DNA of 64,000 nt from a virus. Under the pieces are notes generated by a model that saw nothing but the letters and a program-made list of their open reading frames with translations, did no database searches and was not told the origin of the DNA. Both the position numbers and the translations under genes were made by a program. The stretch covers positions 1 to 64,000 of the IMG/VR virus record IMGVR_UViG_3300047548_000772; one strand, written 5' to 3'. Within the stretch, counting starts at the first letter, position 1, and each line of letters begins with the position of its first letter. Below, piece after piece: positions 16,454 through 23,937 of the stretch.

Positions 16454-16843
16454 GTGAGCAAGGAAAAGAAACTACTGTTTAGCGTCACTGCTAAAGACTG
16501 CGAATGGTCCTATACCAAGGGCACAGGTGCAGGCGGGCAAAAGCGCAACAAAACCAGCTCGGCTGTTCACTGTATGCATCGCCCCAGTGGTGCTCGTGGC
16601 TATAGCGAAGCAAGCCGGAGCCAAGCAGACAACAAGCGTGATGCGTTTGTTAAGATGGCTAATACTGTGGAGTTTCGTCGCTGGAACCAACTCGAAGCTA
16701 TGAAGAAGATGGGGCAACTTGAAGAACTCGAGCGTAAGCTAGAGGAAGATATGAAGCCCTGGAACCTACGTTACGAAACTAAAGTAGATGGTGTTTGGAC
16801 AGAAACAGCACCCGAGGATATGAGCCGTGATGAAAGCAATTAA
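16454..16843 (+). CDS. GGQ-domain release-factor-like protein
   Basis: 129 residues from a GTG directly after the previous stop. YTKGTGAGGQKRNKTSSAV is the GGQ catalytic loop of class I release factors (GGQ near residue 29), here without codon-recognition domains, as in ArfB/YaeJ (about 140 aa) and PrfH. Such proteins free peptidyl-tRNA from stalled ribosomes. Unlike ArfB, the C-terminal tail (residues ~100-129) is acidic rather than Arg/Lys-rich, so its way of entering the ribosome must differ. Co-transcribed with an LRW-family gene. Its likely partner system is the phage tmRNA at 46 kb. Confidence 0.88.
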   Translation: MSKEKKLLFSVTAKDCEWSYTKGTGAGGQKRNKTSSAVHCMHRPSGARGYSEASRSQADNKRDAFVKMANTVEFRRWNQLEAMKKMGQLEELERKLEEDMKPWNLRYETKVDGVWTETAPEDMSRDESN

Positions 16844-17135
16844 AATTCGACCAAACGATCAACGAGCATTTACTCGCAAGGGTCGACTGACTCCGCAGTA
16901 TAACTTACCTTACCACGCTCGTGGACGGAGCACGTTTTACGATTCGTTGCCGGTTAATCAACGCACCTTGATTAAGATCTTCGGTTACCTACACGGTTAC
17001 GCAGGTCATGGTACTCGGGTTATGCGACAGCGTTGGCGACCAGCAGAACATCGATTCCAAATGCGCCATATGCCAGTTACCTCCCGAAGTACCAGTCAAT
17101 TTGTTAATGAATACACCGCACACAGATGGATGTAA
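16830..17135 (+). CDS. small basic hypothetical protein
   Basis: 101 residues from the ATG at 16830 (a GTG lies one codon upstream), overlapping the GGQ gene by 14 nt. Strongly basic (RPNDQRAFTRKGRLTPQYN, GTRVMRQRWRPAEHRFQMRH). RNA or DNA binding is plausible from charge alone. No family recognised. Confidence 0.6.
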   Translation: MKAIKIRPNDQRAFTRKGRLTPQYNLPYHARGRSTFYDSLPVNQRTLIKIFGYLHGYAGHGTRVMRQRWRPAEHRFQMRHMPVTSRSTSQFVNEYTAHRWM

Positions 17136-17136
17136 A

Positions 17137-17643
17137 ATGGACGCACTAAAAGATCCTAATTTGTCCGCAGACGAAATCAAACTGCTTAATGGATTACAAG
17201 GCATTCAACGCATTGTAATTAACTCGTGTCACGGCGGATTTGGTTTAAGTGAGGCCGCCGTTCGACGTTATTTAGAACTTCGAGGCATTGAAGTTTGGGT
17301 CGAACCACGCACAGAAACATATATGTCGTTGGGACCATTGTATTGGCTTGTGCCGCCGGGGCCGCACAGAGCAACATATGATCCAAGTCCCGAAGCATGG
17401 TCACGCATGACCATGGCCGAACGTCAAGCCAACAACAAAATACTAGACTCGCAGTTATTTTATGCACGTGATATTGCTCGCGACGATCCTTTGTTGGTGC
17501 GTGTCGTTGAAGAACTTGGTTCACAGTCTTATGGACGCCACGCTGAACTCAAAGTAGTAGATGTTCCGTCTGACGTTGAATGGACTATTGAAGAATACGA
17601 TGGCTCGGAGTGGGTGGCGGAGGTACACAGGACTTGGCAATGA
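17137..17643 (+). CDS. hypothetical phage protein with IVINSCHGGF motif
   Basis: 168 residues from the ATG at 17137, one base after the previous stop; longer starts upstream would overlap heavily. RIVINSCHGGFGLSEAAVRRY is a motif seen in many large-phage proteins of unknown function. The rest has a Pro-rich middle and a helical DIARDDPLLVRVVEELG segment. Stop overlaps next ATG. Confidence 0.7.
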   Translation: MDALKDPNLSADEIKLLNGLQGIQRIVINSCHGGFGLSEAAVRRYLELRGIEVWVEPRTETYMSLGPLYWLVPPGPHRATYDPSPEAWSRMTMAERQANNKILDSQLFYARDIARDDPLLVRVVEELGSQSYGRHAELKVVDVPSDVEWTIEEYDGSEWVAEVHRTWQ

Positions 17644-17855
17644 TGGGAGAATTTTTCAAAATGGGCAATTATAGTTTTTGCAGCGACGAACGTGATATAC
17701 GCACTAGCAACAATTGGCTAGAAATTCGCAGTTGGTGCGCTGACAATCTCATTGCCGCAGAACAAATTATGACTGGACCGGGGATGCCTTTTAACGTTTG
17801 GCGGGTCAAAGACGAACATCAACGCACATGGTTTAAACTGCGATGGGAAATTTAG
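17640..17855 (+). CDS. LRW-family protein
   Basis: 71 residues. NNWLEIRSWCADNLIAAEQI, VWRVKDEHQRTWFKLRWEI. D-A is replaced by R-T. Starts in ATGA overlap and runs 13 nt into the next gene. Confidence 0.75.
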   Translation: MMGEFFKMGNYSFCSDERDIRTSNNWLEIRSWCADNLIAAEQIMTGPGMPFNVWRVKDEHQRTWFKLRWEI

Positions 17856-18031
17856 ATTACCTTATTGAAAGTAGATACCGCTGTATCATTCCCACAGGGT
17901 TTGATGCTGCCGAAACACTAGGCAATTGGGCACATGGGTATCCGGAAATGTACACGGTTTACACAACGGGCACAATATCGTATAATAACGAACAAGCACT
18001 CAGTTGGTTTATTCTAAAATGGCCACAATAA
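17843..18031 (+). CDS. LRW-family protein
   Basis: 62 residues from the ATG in the previous gene's R-W codons (CGATGGGA). Shortened core: AAETLGNWAHGYPEMYTVY, then ISYNNEQALSWFILKWPQ. Overlaps both neighbours. Confidence 0.7.
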   Translation: MGNLDYLIESRYRCIIPTGFDAAETLGNWAHGYPEMYTVYTTGTISYNNEQALSWFILKWPQ

Positions 18032-18249
18032 GCAATTACTATTCTGAAAATCTCAGTAATCATACTCGAGTAAAATTCCCAGAGTATAATCCAAGAAAGG
18101 TCTTGGAGTTTTTGCGTGAACACTTTGGCGATAACAATATCCATCAATCGGTTGAACAACGTCGTTGGGTTACTGTTGGGTATAGTGAATACATTTACTT
18201 TCGTGACGAGCGTGATGCTATGTGGTTTAAACTACGGTGGGACAAATGA
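18019..18249 (+). CDS. LRW-family protein
   Basis: 76 residues. VLEFLREHFGDNNIHQSVEQ, RWVTVGYSEYIYFRDERDAM and WFKLRWDK. One of the best examples for a helix, FG turn, two strands, helix layout. Starts inside the previous K-W codons. Confidence 0.75.
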   Translation: MATISNYYSENLSNHTRVKFPEYNPRKVLEFLREHFGDNNIHQSVEQRRWVTVGYSEYIYFRDERDAMWFKLRWDK

Positions 18250-18470
18250 TTGGCATTACTGTCCCGGAAAACATTGATATGTTTCGGCGTGCTTGGACCA
18301 CTGTGGCTGTGCCAAAGTATTGCCCAAACAGAGATACTAGTGTTGCAGAAAGCCAGCGCATATGGCTTGAGGAATTTGGGTGTAGAATGATCTTTGGCAA
18401 AACTGGCTTTTTAACAGCAGAGTTTGACAACGAAGCAGACTATACTGCATTTATATTGAGGTGGTCCTAG
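18246..18470 (+). CDS. LRW-family protein
   Basis: 74 residues. VAESQRIWLEEFGCRMIFG and TAEFDNEADYTAFILRWS. ATGA overlap upstream; its TAG overlaps a GTG start downstream. Confidence 0.75.
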   Translation: MIGITVPENIDMFRRAWTTVAVPKYCPNRDTSVAESQRIWLEEFGCRMIFGKTGFLTAEFDNEADYTAFILRWS

Positions 18471-18727
18471 TGAGCGGAAACAGTCGACAACGTAGACGTA
18501 GTGCCCGTCACTGGCGGCATGTCTATCACATAGAAAATACCAGTCCGCTGGGTATCAAGGCTTGGGCCATTCGTCAGTGGTGTGAACAACAGTATGGTCA
18601 AAAGAATTTTGCTCGTACTTGGGCAATTCAAACACAGTCCGAAGAAAACTGGCCTACACAATTTTTTGTAGCATTTAACAAGGACAAAGATGCGGCTTGG
18701 TTCGTATCTAAATGGTTATCACAATGA
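18470..18727 (+). CDS. LRW-family protein, basic N-terminus
   Basis: 85 residues from a GTG overlapping the previous stop. Arg-rich start (SGNSRQRRRSARHWRHVYHI), WAIRQWCEQQYGQKNFARTW, then FVAFNKDKDAAWFVSKWLSQ. SKW replaces LRW. Confidence 0.7.
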   Translation: MSGNSRQRRRSARHWRHVYHIENTSPLGIKAWAIRQWCEQQYGQKNFARTWAIQTQSEENWPTQFFVAFNKDKDAAWFVSKWLSQ

Positions 18728-18981
18728 AACATCGCTCGCGCACAGTATTTAAAAGCACTAACTTTATTATCGACAAGCGCACAAATAGTAAGGGCAGAGT
18801 TTATTACGAGCTTAGTCTAAACTCCTACGGTAGCATTGCATGGGATCCCGAGCGGTTTGATCTAGTTCGTAATATCGTTGACCCCACACGCAACAGATCC
18901 GGGCACTTTGGCAGATCTTGGAAATATCCTAACCGTGCTGCTGCTGAACGAGACTTGATGTTATTGGAACTAATGTTATGA
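18724..18981 (+). CDS. hypothetical protein in the LRW array
   Basis: 85 residues, ATGA overlap at both ends. Basic start (MKHRSRTVFKSTNFII) and end SWKYPNRAAAERDLMLLELML, which keeps an A-x-x-x-L-x-L pattern but no RW. Could be a diverged family member or an unrelated gene carried in the array. Confidence 0.6.
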   Translation: MKHRSRTVFKSTNFIIDKRTNSKGRVYYELSLNSYGSIAWDPERFDLVRNIVDPTRNRSGHFGRSWKYPNRAAAERDLMLLELML

Positions 18982-19217
18982 ACAACACGGTTAAGTTTAC
19001 TGCTATCCCTATCGATAAATGGTCATTGCAGGATCGTAAGGGGGCCATCACGTGGTTATTGGGATTATATGGGTTTGGTAACATCAAAACTTGGTACCTG
19101 GATACTCAACCAGCAGGGTGCGAAGATTTAATCATGCGCGACGATATCTATTTTATGTTTGCAGCAGCATTTGGAGAAGGTTATGGCACATCCAGAAAAT
19201 ACAATGAGAGCACTTAA
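18978..19217 (+). CDS. LRW-family-like protein, divergent tail
   Basis: 79 residues. GAITWLLGLYGFGNIKTWYL matches the helix, F-G and W of the family; IMRDDIYFMFAAAFGEGYG follows where the tail should be, then a short extension. Probably a diverged member. Confidence 0.6.
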   Translation: MNNTVKFTAIPIDKWSLQDRKGAITWLLGLYGFGNIKTWYLDTQPAGCEDLIMRDDIYFMFAAAFGEGYGTSRKYNEST

Positions 19218-19392
19218 AGATCAGCCACTGTTTGTTGATCGCTGGCAATGTCGCTGGGGACTACACCGTTGGACTCGCTGGTCAGATGGTAAAAAGGATG
19301 CTAGTTCACTGCACTTTACACAGCACCGCACTTGTGTAGACTGTGGCCGTCAAGAAATAAAAAAACTACTAGGTGATTCGAGGCCATTTTAA
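19183..19392 (+). CDS. small Trp/Arg/Cys protein
   Basis: 69 residues from the ATG at 19183 with GGAGAAGG 3-10 nt upstream. WQCRWGLHRWTRW and CVDCGRQEIKKL. One CxxC and a lone Cys could bind a metal. Not an LRW member. Confidence 0.6.
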   Translation: MAHPENTMRALKDQPLFVDRWQCRWGLHRWTRWSDGKKDASSLHFTQHRTCVDCGRQEIKKLLGDSRPF

Positions 19393-19393
19393 C

Positions 19394-19660
19394 ATGGGCT
19401 TACAAATTCCCCGTTATCCCGAGCCTATAGAGATGCGCACAGGCGAAGACTTTTTAAAGTCTTTTAGTTATTGGGCGCAACTTATTGGCGGACGTTTTAG
19501 CGATCGCACTGAACGCAATGAACTGGCCGGGCAGTGGTGTATGGAATACTTTGGCGTGCCCGATACCACTTGGGAAGGCGGCGTTTGGAACTTTAGCAAC
19601 GGTAAGTTTTATTTTAAAAACGAGTCAGACCGTAGCATGTTTGTGTTGAGGTGGTCGTGA
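19394..19660 (+). CDS. LRW-family protein
   Basis: 88 residues. ELAGQWCMEYFGVPDTTWEG, VWNFSNGKFYFKNESDRSMF and VLRWS. Classic core. TTG AGG TGG TC GTG A couples to a GTG-started neighbour. Confidence 0.75.
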   Translation: MGLQIPRYPEPIEMRTGEDFLKSFSYWAQLIGGRFSDRTERNELAGQWCMEYFGVPDTTWEGGVWNFSNGKFYFKNESDRSMFVLRWS

Positions 19661-19926
19661 TAATCGAAACAGATTCCGATCTATACTTTAACATACGCGG
19701 AAAATGGTTACGCGGAAACCCGCTACGTTGGCGCACTGAACTAACAGAGCAACGTGCCGCAGCATTTACCCAGTTTGTCAAAGATAACGGCGGTCAAATT
19801 AACGAGGACCGCATTGATAAAAATAAAATGTACGGCAGCGATTCTCTAGGAATAATCCCAGGCATTAGCACCATCGTGTTTAATGACGAAAAATTATACA
19901 CTATGTTTGTGTTGAGGTATGCATGA
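19657..19926 (+). CDS. LRW-family protein
   Basis: 89 residues from a GTG at 19657 in overlap. AAAFTQFVKDNGGQINED helix, ISTIVFNDEKLYTMFVLRYA tail, with Y-A replacing W-S. Confidence 0.7.
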   Translation: MIIETDSDLYFNIRGKWLRGNPLRWRTELTEQRAAAFTQFVKDNGGQINEDRIDKNKMYGSDSLGIIPGISTIVFNDEKLYTMFVLRYA

Positions 19927-20132
19927 TAGACTTAGAATATAAGCGATTAGAAAAAGGTGGGGCCAACGGTGTTGACCTACAAGCACTAGGACTGTGGCTT
20001 GATGAAAATATGCCTAATCCTCCGTTGCCCGAAGAACAGCGTTGGACTATTGGTCGTAGTGCTGATGGACGTATTGGTATTAGGTTTGCCAATGATCACG
20101 ATGCAACGTTATTTTCATTGAGGTGGGGATGA
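19923..20132 (+). CDS. LRW-family protein
   Basis: 69 residues. LQALGLWLDENMPNPPLPEE, RWTIGRSADGRIGIRFANDH and DATLFSLRWG. ATGA overlaps at both ends. Confidence 0.75.
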   Translation: MIDLEYKRLEKGGANGVDLQALGLWLDENMPNPPLPEEQRWTIGRSADGRIGIRFANDHDATLFSLRWG

Positions 20133-20329
20133 TAGTTGATTTAAACAACTTACCTTATCGACAAGCCAGAGAACTAATCTTATGGTGCGTGGCCAACGAC
20201 ATTGACAAAGAACGTGCCGATAAACTATACTTTGCTTGGTACGAGCCTGCAGGTTCAAAGAAAGAATATACTTGGGAACTAGACATTCCCGAAGAATATC
20301 TAACTTACTTTATGTTGAAGTGGCAATGA
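20129..20329 (+). CDS. LRW-family protein
   Basis: 66 residues. ARELILWCVANDIDKERADK, TWELDIPEEYLTYFMLKWQ. ATGA overlaps at both ends. Confidence 0.75.
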   Translation: MIVDLNNLPYRQARELILWCVANDIDKERADKLYFAWYEPAGSKKEYTWELDIPEEYLTYFMLKWQ

Positions 20330-20580
20330 AACCTCCGTTTACAGCCGTTCGCAAAGTTTATCACGTTCCTACCAACGACTTCAACGACCTTGTCTGGGGG
20401 TTGTGGCACGAGGTTAAACGCATTTCTCATGGTAAAGTTGAAATATTAGGTGGCCCGGGCATGGACGAACTTGATTGGTTGTTCGAAAGTCAAGACGATG
20501 CCATATGGTTTATGTTAAAGTATGGTGGTAAGGATGTTACTAACGAATTTAGGGCATGGCAAAACAATGGGCTGGACTAA
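20326..20580 (+). CDS. LRW-family protein with C-terminal extension
   Basis: 84 residues. LVWGLWHEVKRISHGKVEIL, WLFESQDDAIWFMLKYGGKD, then about 15 further residues. The usual signature is internal here. Starts by ATGA overlap; the next gene starts before its stop. Confidence 0.7.
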   Translation: MKPPFTAVRKVYHVPTNDFNDLVWGLWHEVKRISHGKVEILGGPGMDELDWLFESQDDAIWFMLKYGGKDVTNEFRAWQNNGLD

Positions 20581-20851
20581 CATACAATACGAAACAATTA
20601 ACTACGATCCAAACTTAAAGCCGACTCACAAAAGCATTTGGGACGGTGAGCAGTTTGTTACTCGCACAATTTATCACGTGCCTATTGTAATAGGCGATGC
20701 AAGCGAAAAAGCAAAGTGGCTAAACGAAACATTTGGACACGGACGTACCGGGCGTAACAGTTACGATGAAAATGGTTATTGGGCAGTTGGTCCTACCAGG
20801 ATCAGCATGGAAGAAAAAGTCTACATGATGTATCGACTGCGATGGGGCTAA
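20567..20851 (+). CDS. LRW-family protein
   Basis: 94 residues. AKWLNETFGHGRTGRNSYDE, YWAVGPTRISMEEKVYMMYR and LRWG. Both this and the previous protein contain a similar T-x-x-x-x-Y-H-V-P stretch near the N-terminal third (VRKVYHVPT and TRTIYHVPI), suggesting the two are sister copies. Confidence 0.75.
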   Translation: MGWTNIQYETINYDPNLKPTHKSIWDGEQFVTRTIYHVPIVIGDASEKAKWLNETFGHGRTGRNSYDENGYWAVGPTRISMEEKVYMMYRLRWG

Positions 20852-21117
20852 TTGAACTTCGTGAATGGCAATGGGAAATGATCCTTGCCCGGCTCAAAGA
20901 AGAATATGCTAGTACACCTAGTATGTTTTTAATGCGCGGCAAAATGCGCGACTGTTTGGGTTTTGTTCATCGCCATCATACACAATGGGTCAGCAAAGAA
21001 ACTCGAGGCTACTATCGCGAGTGTGTATGTATTGACTTTTATAACGCTGCTGCTGAATCAATGTTTCGACTAAAATATGCAGACATTCTTAACATGGAGA
21101 ACAAACACGGCTTATAG
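20842..21117 (+). CDS. LRW-family protein, last of the array
   Basis: 91 residues from the ATG in the previous R-W codons. WQWEMILARLKEEYASTPSM, CVCIDFYNAAAESMFRLKYA, then an 11-residue extension. End of the long array; the next gene is 125 nt away and unrelated. Confidence 0.7.
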   Translation: MGLIELREWQWEMILARLKEEYASTPSMFLMRGKMRDCLGFVHRHHTQWVSKETRGYYRECVCIDFYNAAAESMFRLKYADILNMENKHGL

Positions 21118-21241
21118 TGTTGTAAGTTTACAACATAATACTAAAAATTTCACCGTTTTCGTCGCTAAACCACGACATTTCTTGTATCATGCAATGCAAT
21201 ACTAACTAAGTATTAACCTATAAACAACTAAGGAGAAGCAC

Positions 21242-22459
21242 ATGAAGAAGAGTCTAGTCGCTCTATCAATCGCAGCAATGTCAACTGCTGCTCTCGCTCA
21301 AAGCAACGTTACCATTTATGGTGTTGCAGACGTGTCAGCACAAGGCACCAACGTAACACAAGGTGTTGGCGCACCAGGCGGTACAGAAGGTGGCGCATTT
21401 AATCTAAAGTCAAACGACTCATTGCTTGGCTTCAAGGGCACCGAAGCTCTTGGCAACGGTAACAAGGCATTGTTCCAATTGGAATCGTATGTTAACGTTA
21501 CTGGCAACAACCAAGGTCCATCATATGGCAACGGCAACAACCTATTTGGTGGTATGCGTGATTCATTTGTTGGCTTCGGCAGCAAGTACGGTACAATCCA
21601 AGGTGGTTACTTCTCAACTCCATACCGTGCTAGCCTACTAACATTTGATGTATTCCCAGGCGACCGTAGTGACTCGGTACTAATCAACACTATGGGCAAG
21701 CAACGCATCGGTTATCGTGGTCTTACTGATCAAGCCAGCACTGGCTACGTCCAAGCCGACAACGCAGTTCGTGCAACTGGTCTACAATATGCTATGCCAA
21801 CTCTTTATGGCATCAATGGTTCGATCGCTTACACCGGTTCAAATAACAACGGCACAAGCAACCAAACCAATAACACAGTTGGTCTGAACACACAAACAAG
21901 CCTAGCAGGTCAAAACGCACTATCAATGAACTTGGGCTGGACTGGCTACGGTGTTAACATTGCTGGTGCTTTTCAACAAACCAAGCTAAACTCAACTGTC
22001 AATGCTGACAACGGCTTCACATCAACAACCCCATTTAGCGGTTACACCAGCTACATGGTCGGTGCACAGTACACAGGCCTACCGGGTCTAAAGGCAGCAG
22101 TTGCCTACAACCGCAACAGCCTTGGTACTAACAACTCATCAGACCTAGGCGCAAGCAAGGGCAGCAACAACCAAATCTACGTTGGTGCAAGCTATCGCTT
22201 TGGTAACAACGAGCCACGTGCTTCTTACATCAGCACCAGCGACACATCAGGCTTTAACGTTGGCCAAGATGGTGGTACACAGTGGAACCTAGGTTGGGCT
22301 TACTATCTAAGCAAGCGCACCAACGTTTACGGCATGGTCACCCAGTACAAGAACAACGCTAACGGCGTATGGGCACCATATCAAACTGGTACTAACCTAA
22401 TGCCAACTGGTGGTCAAATGCTAACCACATACGGTGTTGGTCTACGTACAAACTTCTAA
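21242..22459 (+). CDS. outer membrane porin, betaproteobacterial type
   Basis: 405 residues. A Sec signal peptide (MKKSLVALSIAAMSTAALA, cut before QSNVTIYG) opens a Gram-negative porin of the Porin_4 class; SNVTIYGVAD, the alternating beta-strand pattern and a terminal Phe (GLRTNF), needed for BAM recognition, are all present. Such trimers form diffusion channels in the outer membrane of Burkholderiales and relatives. AAGGAGAAG lies just upstream. A full-length porin in a phage is rare. It may change uptake or block other phages; that is inference. Terminator-free junction with the OmpA-like gene, so co-transcribed. Confidence 0.93.
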   Translation: MKKSLVALSIAAMSTAALAQSNVTIYGVADVSAQGTNVTQGVGAPGGTEGGAFNLKSNDSLLGFKGTEALGNGNKALFQLESYVNVTGNNQGPSYGNGNNLFGGMRDSFVGFGSKYGTIQGGYFSTPYRASLLTFDVFPGDRSDSVLINTMGKQRIGYRGLTDQASTGYVQADNAVRATGLQYAMPTLYGINGSIAYTGSNNNGTSNQTNNTVGLNTQTSLAGQNALSMNLGWTGYGVNIAGAFQQTKLNSTVNADNGFTSTTPFSGYTSYMVGAQYTGLPGLKAAVAYNRNSLGTNNSSDLGASKGSNNQIYVGASYRFGNNEPRASYISTSDTSGFNVGQDGGTQWNLGWAYYLSKRTNVYGMVTQYKNNANGVWAPYQTGTNLMPTGGQMLTTYGVGLRTNF

Positions 22460-22469
22460 GGAGAACTAG

Positions 22470-23042
22470 ATGAAGCGATATCTACTAACGCTTCTTCTAG
22501 CAGTGACCACTGCGGCTTTTGCCCAACAAGGGCCGCAGGGTTATCTAACTGACACTAATGGTCAGGTCGTTAGAAGTGGCACAGGACTATGCTGGCACAC
22601 AGGTTATTGGACTCCGGCTAATGCAACTGTTGAAGGTTGCGACGGCTATGCCAAAGCTGCGCCAGCGGGTGCCAAAGTTACACTTCAGGCAGACACCTTG
22701 TTTGATTTTAACAAGGCAACACTAAAGCCCGAAGGTAAGACAGCACTTAATAATGTTATTAAGTCAGCACAAGGTACGAAGGTTGAAATCTTTGCAGTTG
22801 TTGGTTACACCGACCGCATCGGTTCAGACAAGTATAACCTTGCACTAAGTGAAAAGCGGGCTGCGGCTGTTAAGGCTTACTTTGTGAGTCAAGGCGTTCC
22901 AGCAGATGCTATTATCACCCAAGGTCGTGGCAAGGCTAACCCAGTTACAGGCGATTCCTGTAAGGGTCAAGTCAGTAGCAAACTAATTAGTTGCTTACAG
23001 CCAGACCGTCGTGCTGTTGTGGAAATCATCGGCACAAAGTAA
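22470..23042 (+). CDS. OmpA-family outer membrane / peptidoglycan-binding protein
   Basis: 190 residues. Signal peptide MKRYLLTLLLAVTTAAFA, a short Trp-containing linker, then an OmpA C-terminal domain (residues ~65-190) with LFDFNKATLKPEGKTAL, VGYTDRIGSDKYNLALSEKR and CLQPDRRAVVEI. This domain binds diaminopimelate in peptidoglycan. There is no N-terminal beta-barrel, so it is likely periplasmic or a lipoprotein-like anchor (no lipobox seen). AAGGAGA upstream; followed by a strong terminator. Forms a two-gene envelope operon with the porin. Confidence 0.92.
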   Translation: MKRYLLTLLLAVTTAAFAQQGPQGYLTDTNGQVVRSGTGLCWHTGYWTPANATVEGCDGYAKAAPAGAKVTLQADTLFDFNKATLKPEGKTALNNVIKSAQGTKVEIFAVVGYTDRIGSDKYNLALSEKRAAAVKAYFVSQGVPADAIITQGRGKANPVTGDSCKGQVSSKLISCLQPDRRAVVEIIGTK

Positions 23043-23061
23043 TTTAAACAATTACTAACAA

Positions 23062-23087
23062 AAAGGCACCTTTAAGGTGCCTTTTTT
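23062..23087 (+). terminator. intrinsic terminator after porin-ompA operon
   Basis: AAAGGCACC, loop TTTAA, GGTGCCTTT followed by a T run. Strong 9 bp hairpin. Confidence 0.92.
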
Positions 23088-23145
23088 ATTGCAACGCAAT
23101 AGCATTGACTAATAGACCTTATTAAAAAATACAATGGAAAATACC

Positions 23146-23174
23146 TTGTTTTTAGGAATTTTCTATGCTAAATT
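23146..23174 (+). promoter_or_regulatory. candidate promoter of the ahpC operon
   Basis: TTGTTT, 17 nt, TAAATT with an upstream TATGC like an extended -10. Weaker than the other promoters and overlapped by an inverted repeat, which would suit a regulated promoter. Confidence 0.5.
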
Positions 23175-23202
23175 ATAGCATGTAGAACAAAACAAGTTCT
23201 AC
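23165..23202 (+). promoter_or_regulatory. two adjacent inverted repeats upstream of ahpC
   Basis: ATGCTA-AATTA-TAGCAT (23165-23181) and GTAGAAC-AAAACAA-GTTCTAC (23182-23202), both perfect. The first overlaps the -10 box and contains CTAT/ATAG half-sites loosely like an OxyR operator; the second lies in the leader. An operator pair or a leader hairpin are both possible. Confidence 0.55.
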
Positions 23203-23233
23203 GTCATTTTCGTTCATAACATAGGAGATTTAA

Positions 23234-23779
23234 ATGAAAACAGTAGGACAAAATCTAGATCCATTTGTAGTAACCGGAGTTAAGCCAGGCCAACCAGATG
23301 ATGCTTTCTTTGACATTACCGAAAAGTCATTTGAAGGCAAATGGAAAGTAATCGTTTACTATCCAAAAGACTTTACATTCGTATGCCCAACAGAAATTGT
23401 TGCCTACGATAAACTAACACAAGATTTTGAAGATCGCGATGCTGTACTTCTAACTGGTTCAACAGACAACGAGTTTTGTAAGGTCAGTTGGCAAACAGCC
23501 CATCCAGATCTAAAGAACATCAAGCACGTTCAGTTTGCTGACACCCAACGCGGCGAACTAAGCCTAATCAATCAACTAGGCGTGTTCTATGCGCCAGCAG
23601 GTGCTGCTCTACGTGCTACATTTATTGTTGATCCCGACAATGAAATTCAGCACGTTACTATTAACAACCTAAACGTTGGTCGTAGCCCCGACGAAACACT
23701 TCGTGTGCTTGATGCTCTACAAACTGGCGAACTATGTGCTTGCAACCGCAAGGTTGGCGGCGATACTTTAAAGGTGTAA
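23234..23779 (+). CDS. ahpC: alkyl hydroperoxide reductase C (2-Cys peroxiredoxin)
   Basis: 181 residues. FVCPTEIVAYD holds the peroxidatic Cys (near residue 50), and LQTGELCACNRKVGG at the C-terminus holds two Cys, as in the AhpC group that pairs with AhpD (for example the mycobacterial enzyme). Reduces H2O2, organic peroxides and peroxynitrite in the cytosol. TAGGAG upstream. All catalytic residues are present. It is followed by a 51-codon gene and ahpD, a complete peroxide-detoxifying operon in a phage. Confidence 0.96.
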   Translation: MKTVGQNLDPFVVTGVKPGQPDDAFFDITEKSFEGKWKVIVYYPKDFTFVCPTEIVAYDKLTQDFEDRDAVLLTGSTDNEFCKVSWQTAHPDLKNIKHVQFADTQRGELSLINQLGVFYAPAGAALRATFIVDPDNEIQHVTINNLNVGRSPDETLRVLDALQTGELCACNRKVGGDTLKV

Positions 23780-23781
23780 TC

Positions 23782-23937
23782 ATGAGTTGTGGATGCGGAC
23801 GTAGCCCAACTGGCGAATGTATTGGGTGGCATGGATTAACTGAAGAAATGTATCAGGAAGCCCTTGCTGAATACCAAGCCTCAGAGCGTATGCAACAGGT
23901 TAACGACTTGTTTTACGATCAAGGAGAAGACAAGTGA
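23782..23937 (+). CDS. small Cys-rich protein between ahpC and ahpD
   Basis: 51 residues from the ATG at 23782, two bases after the ahpC stop. MSCGCGRSPTGECIGWHGL gives three Cys and a His, a possible metal or Fe-S site, then an acidic helix. Similar short CGCGRSPTGKCIGWH-type proteins exist in bacteria, but I know no assigned function. Coupled to ahpD by a GTGA overlap. Confidence 0.7.
   Translation: MSCGCGRSPTGECIGWHGLTEEMYQEALAEYQASERMQQVNDLFYDQGEDK

Noticed and set aside
10763-21117. CRISPR-like or simple tandem repeat array
   Set aside because: The regularity comes from paralogous coding genes with variable spacing; there are no identical direct repeats with spacers.
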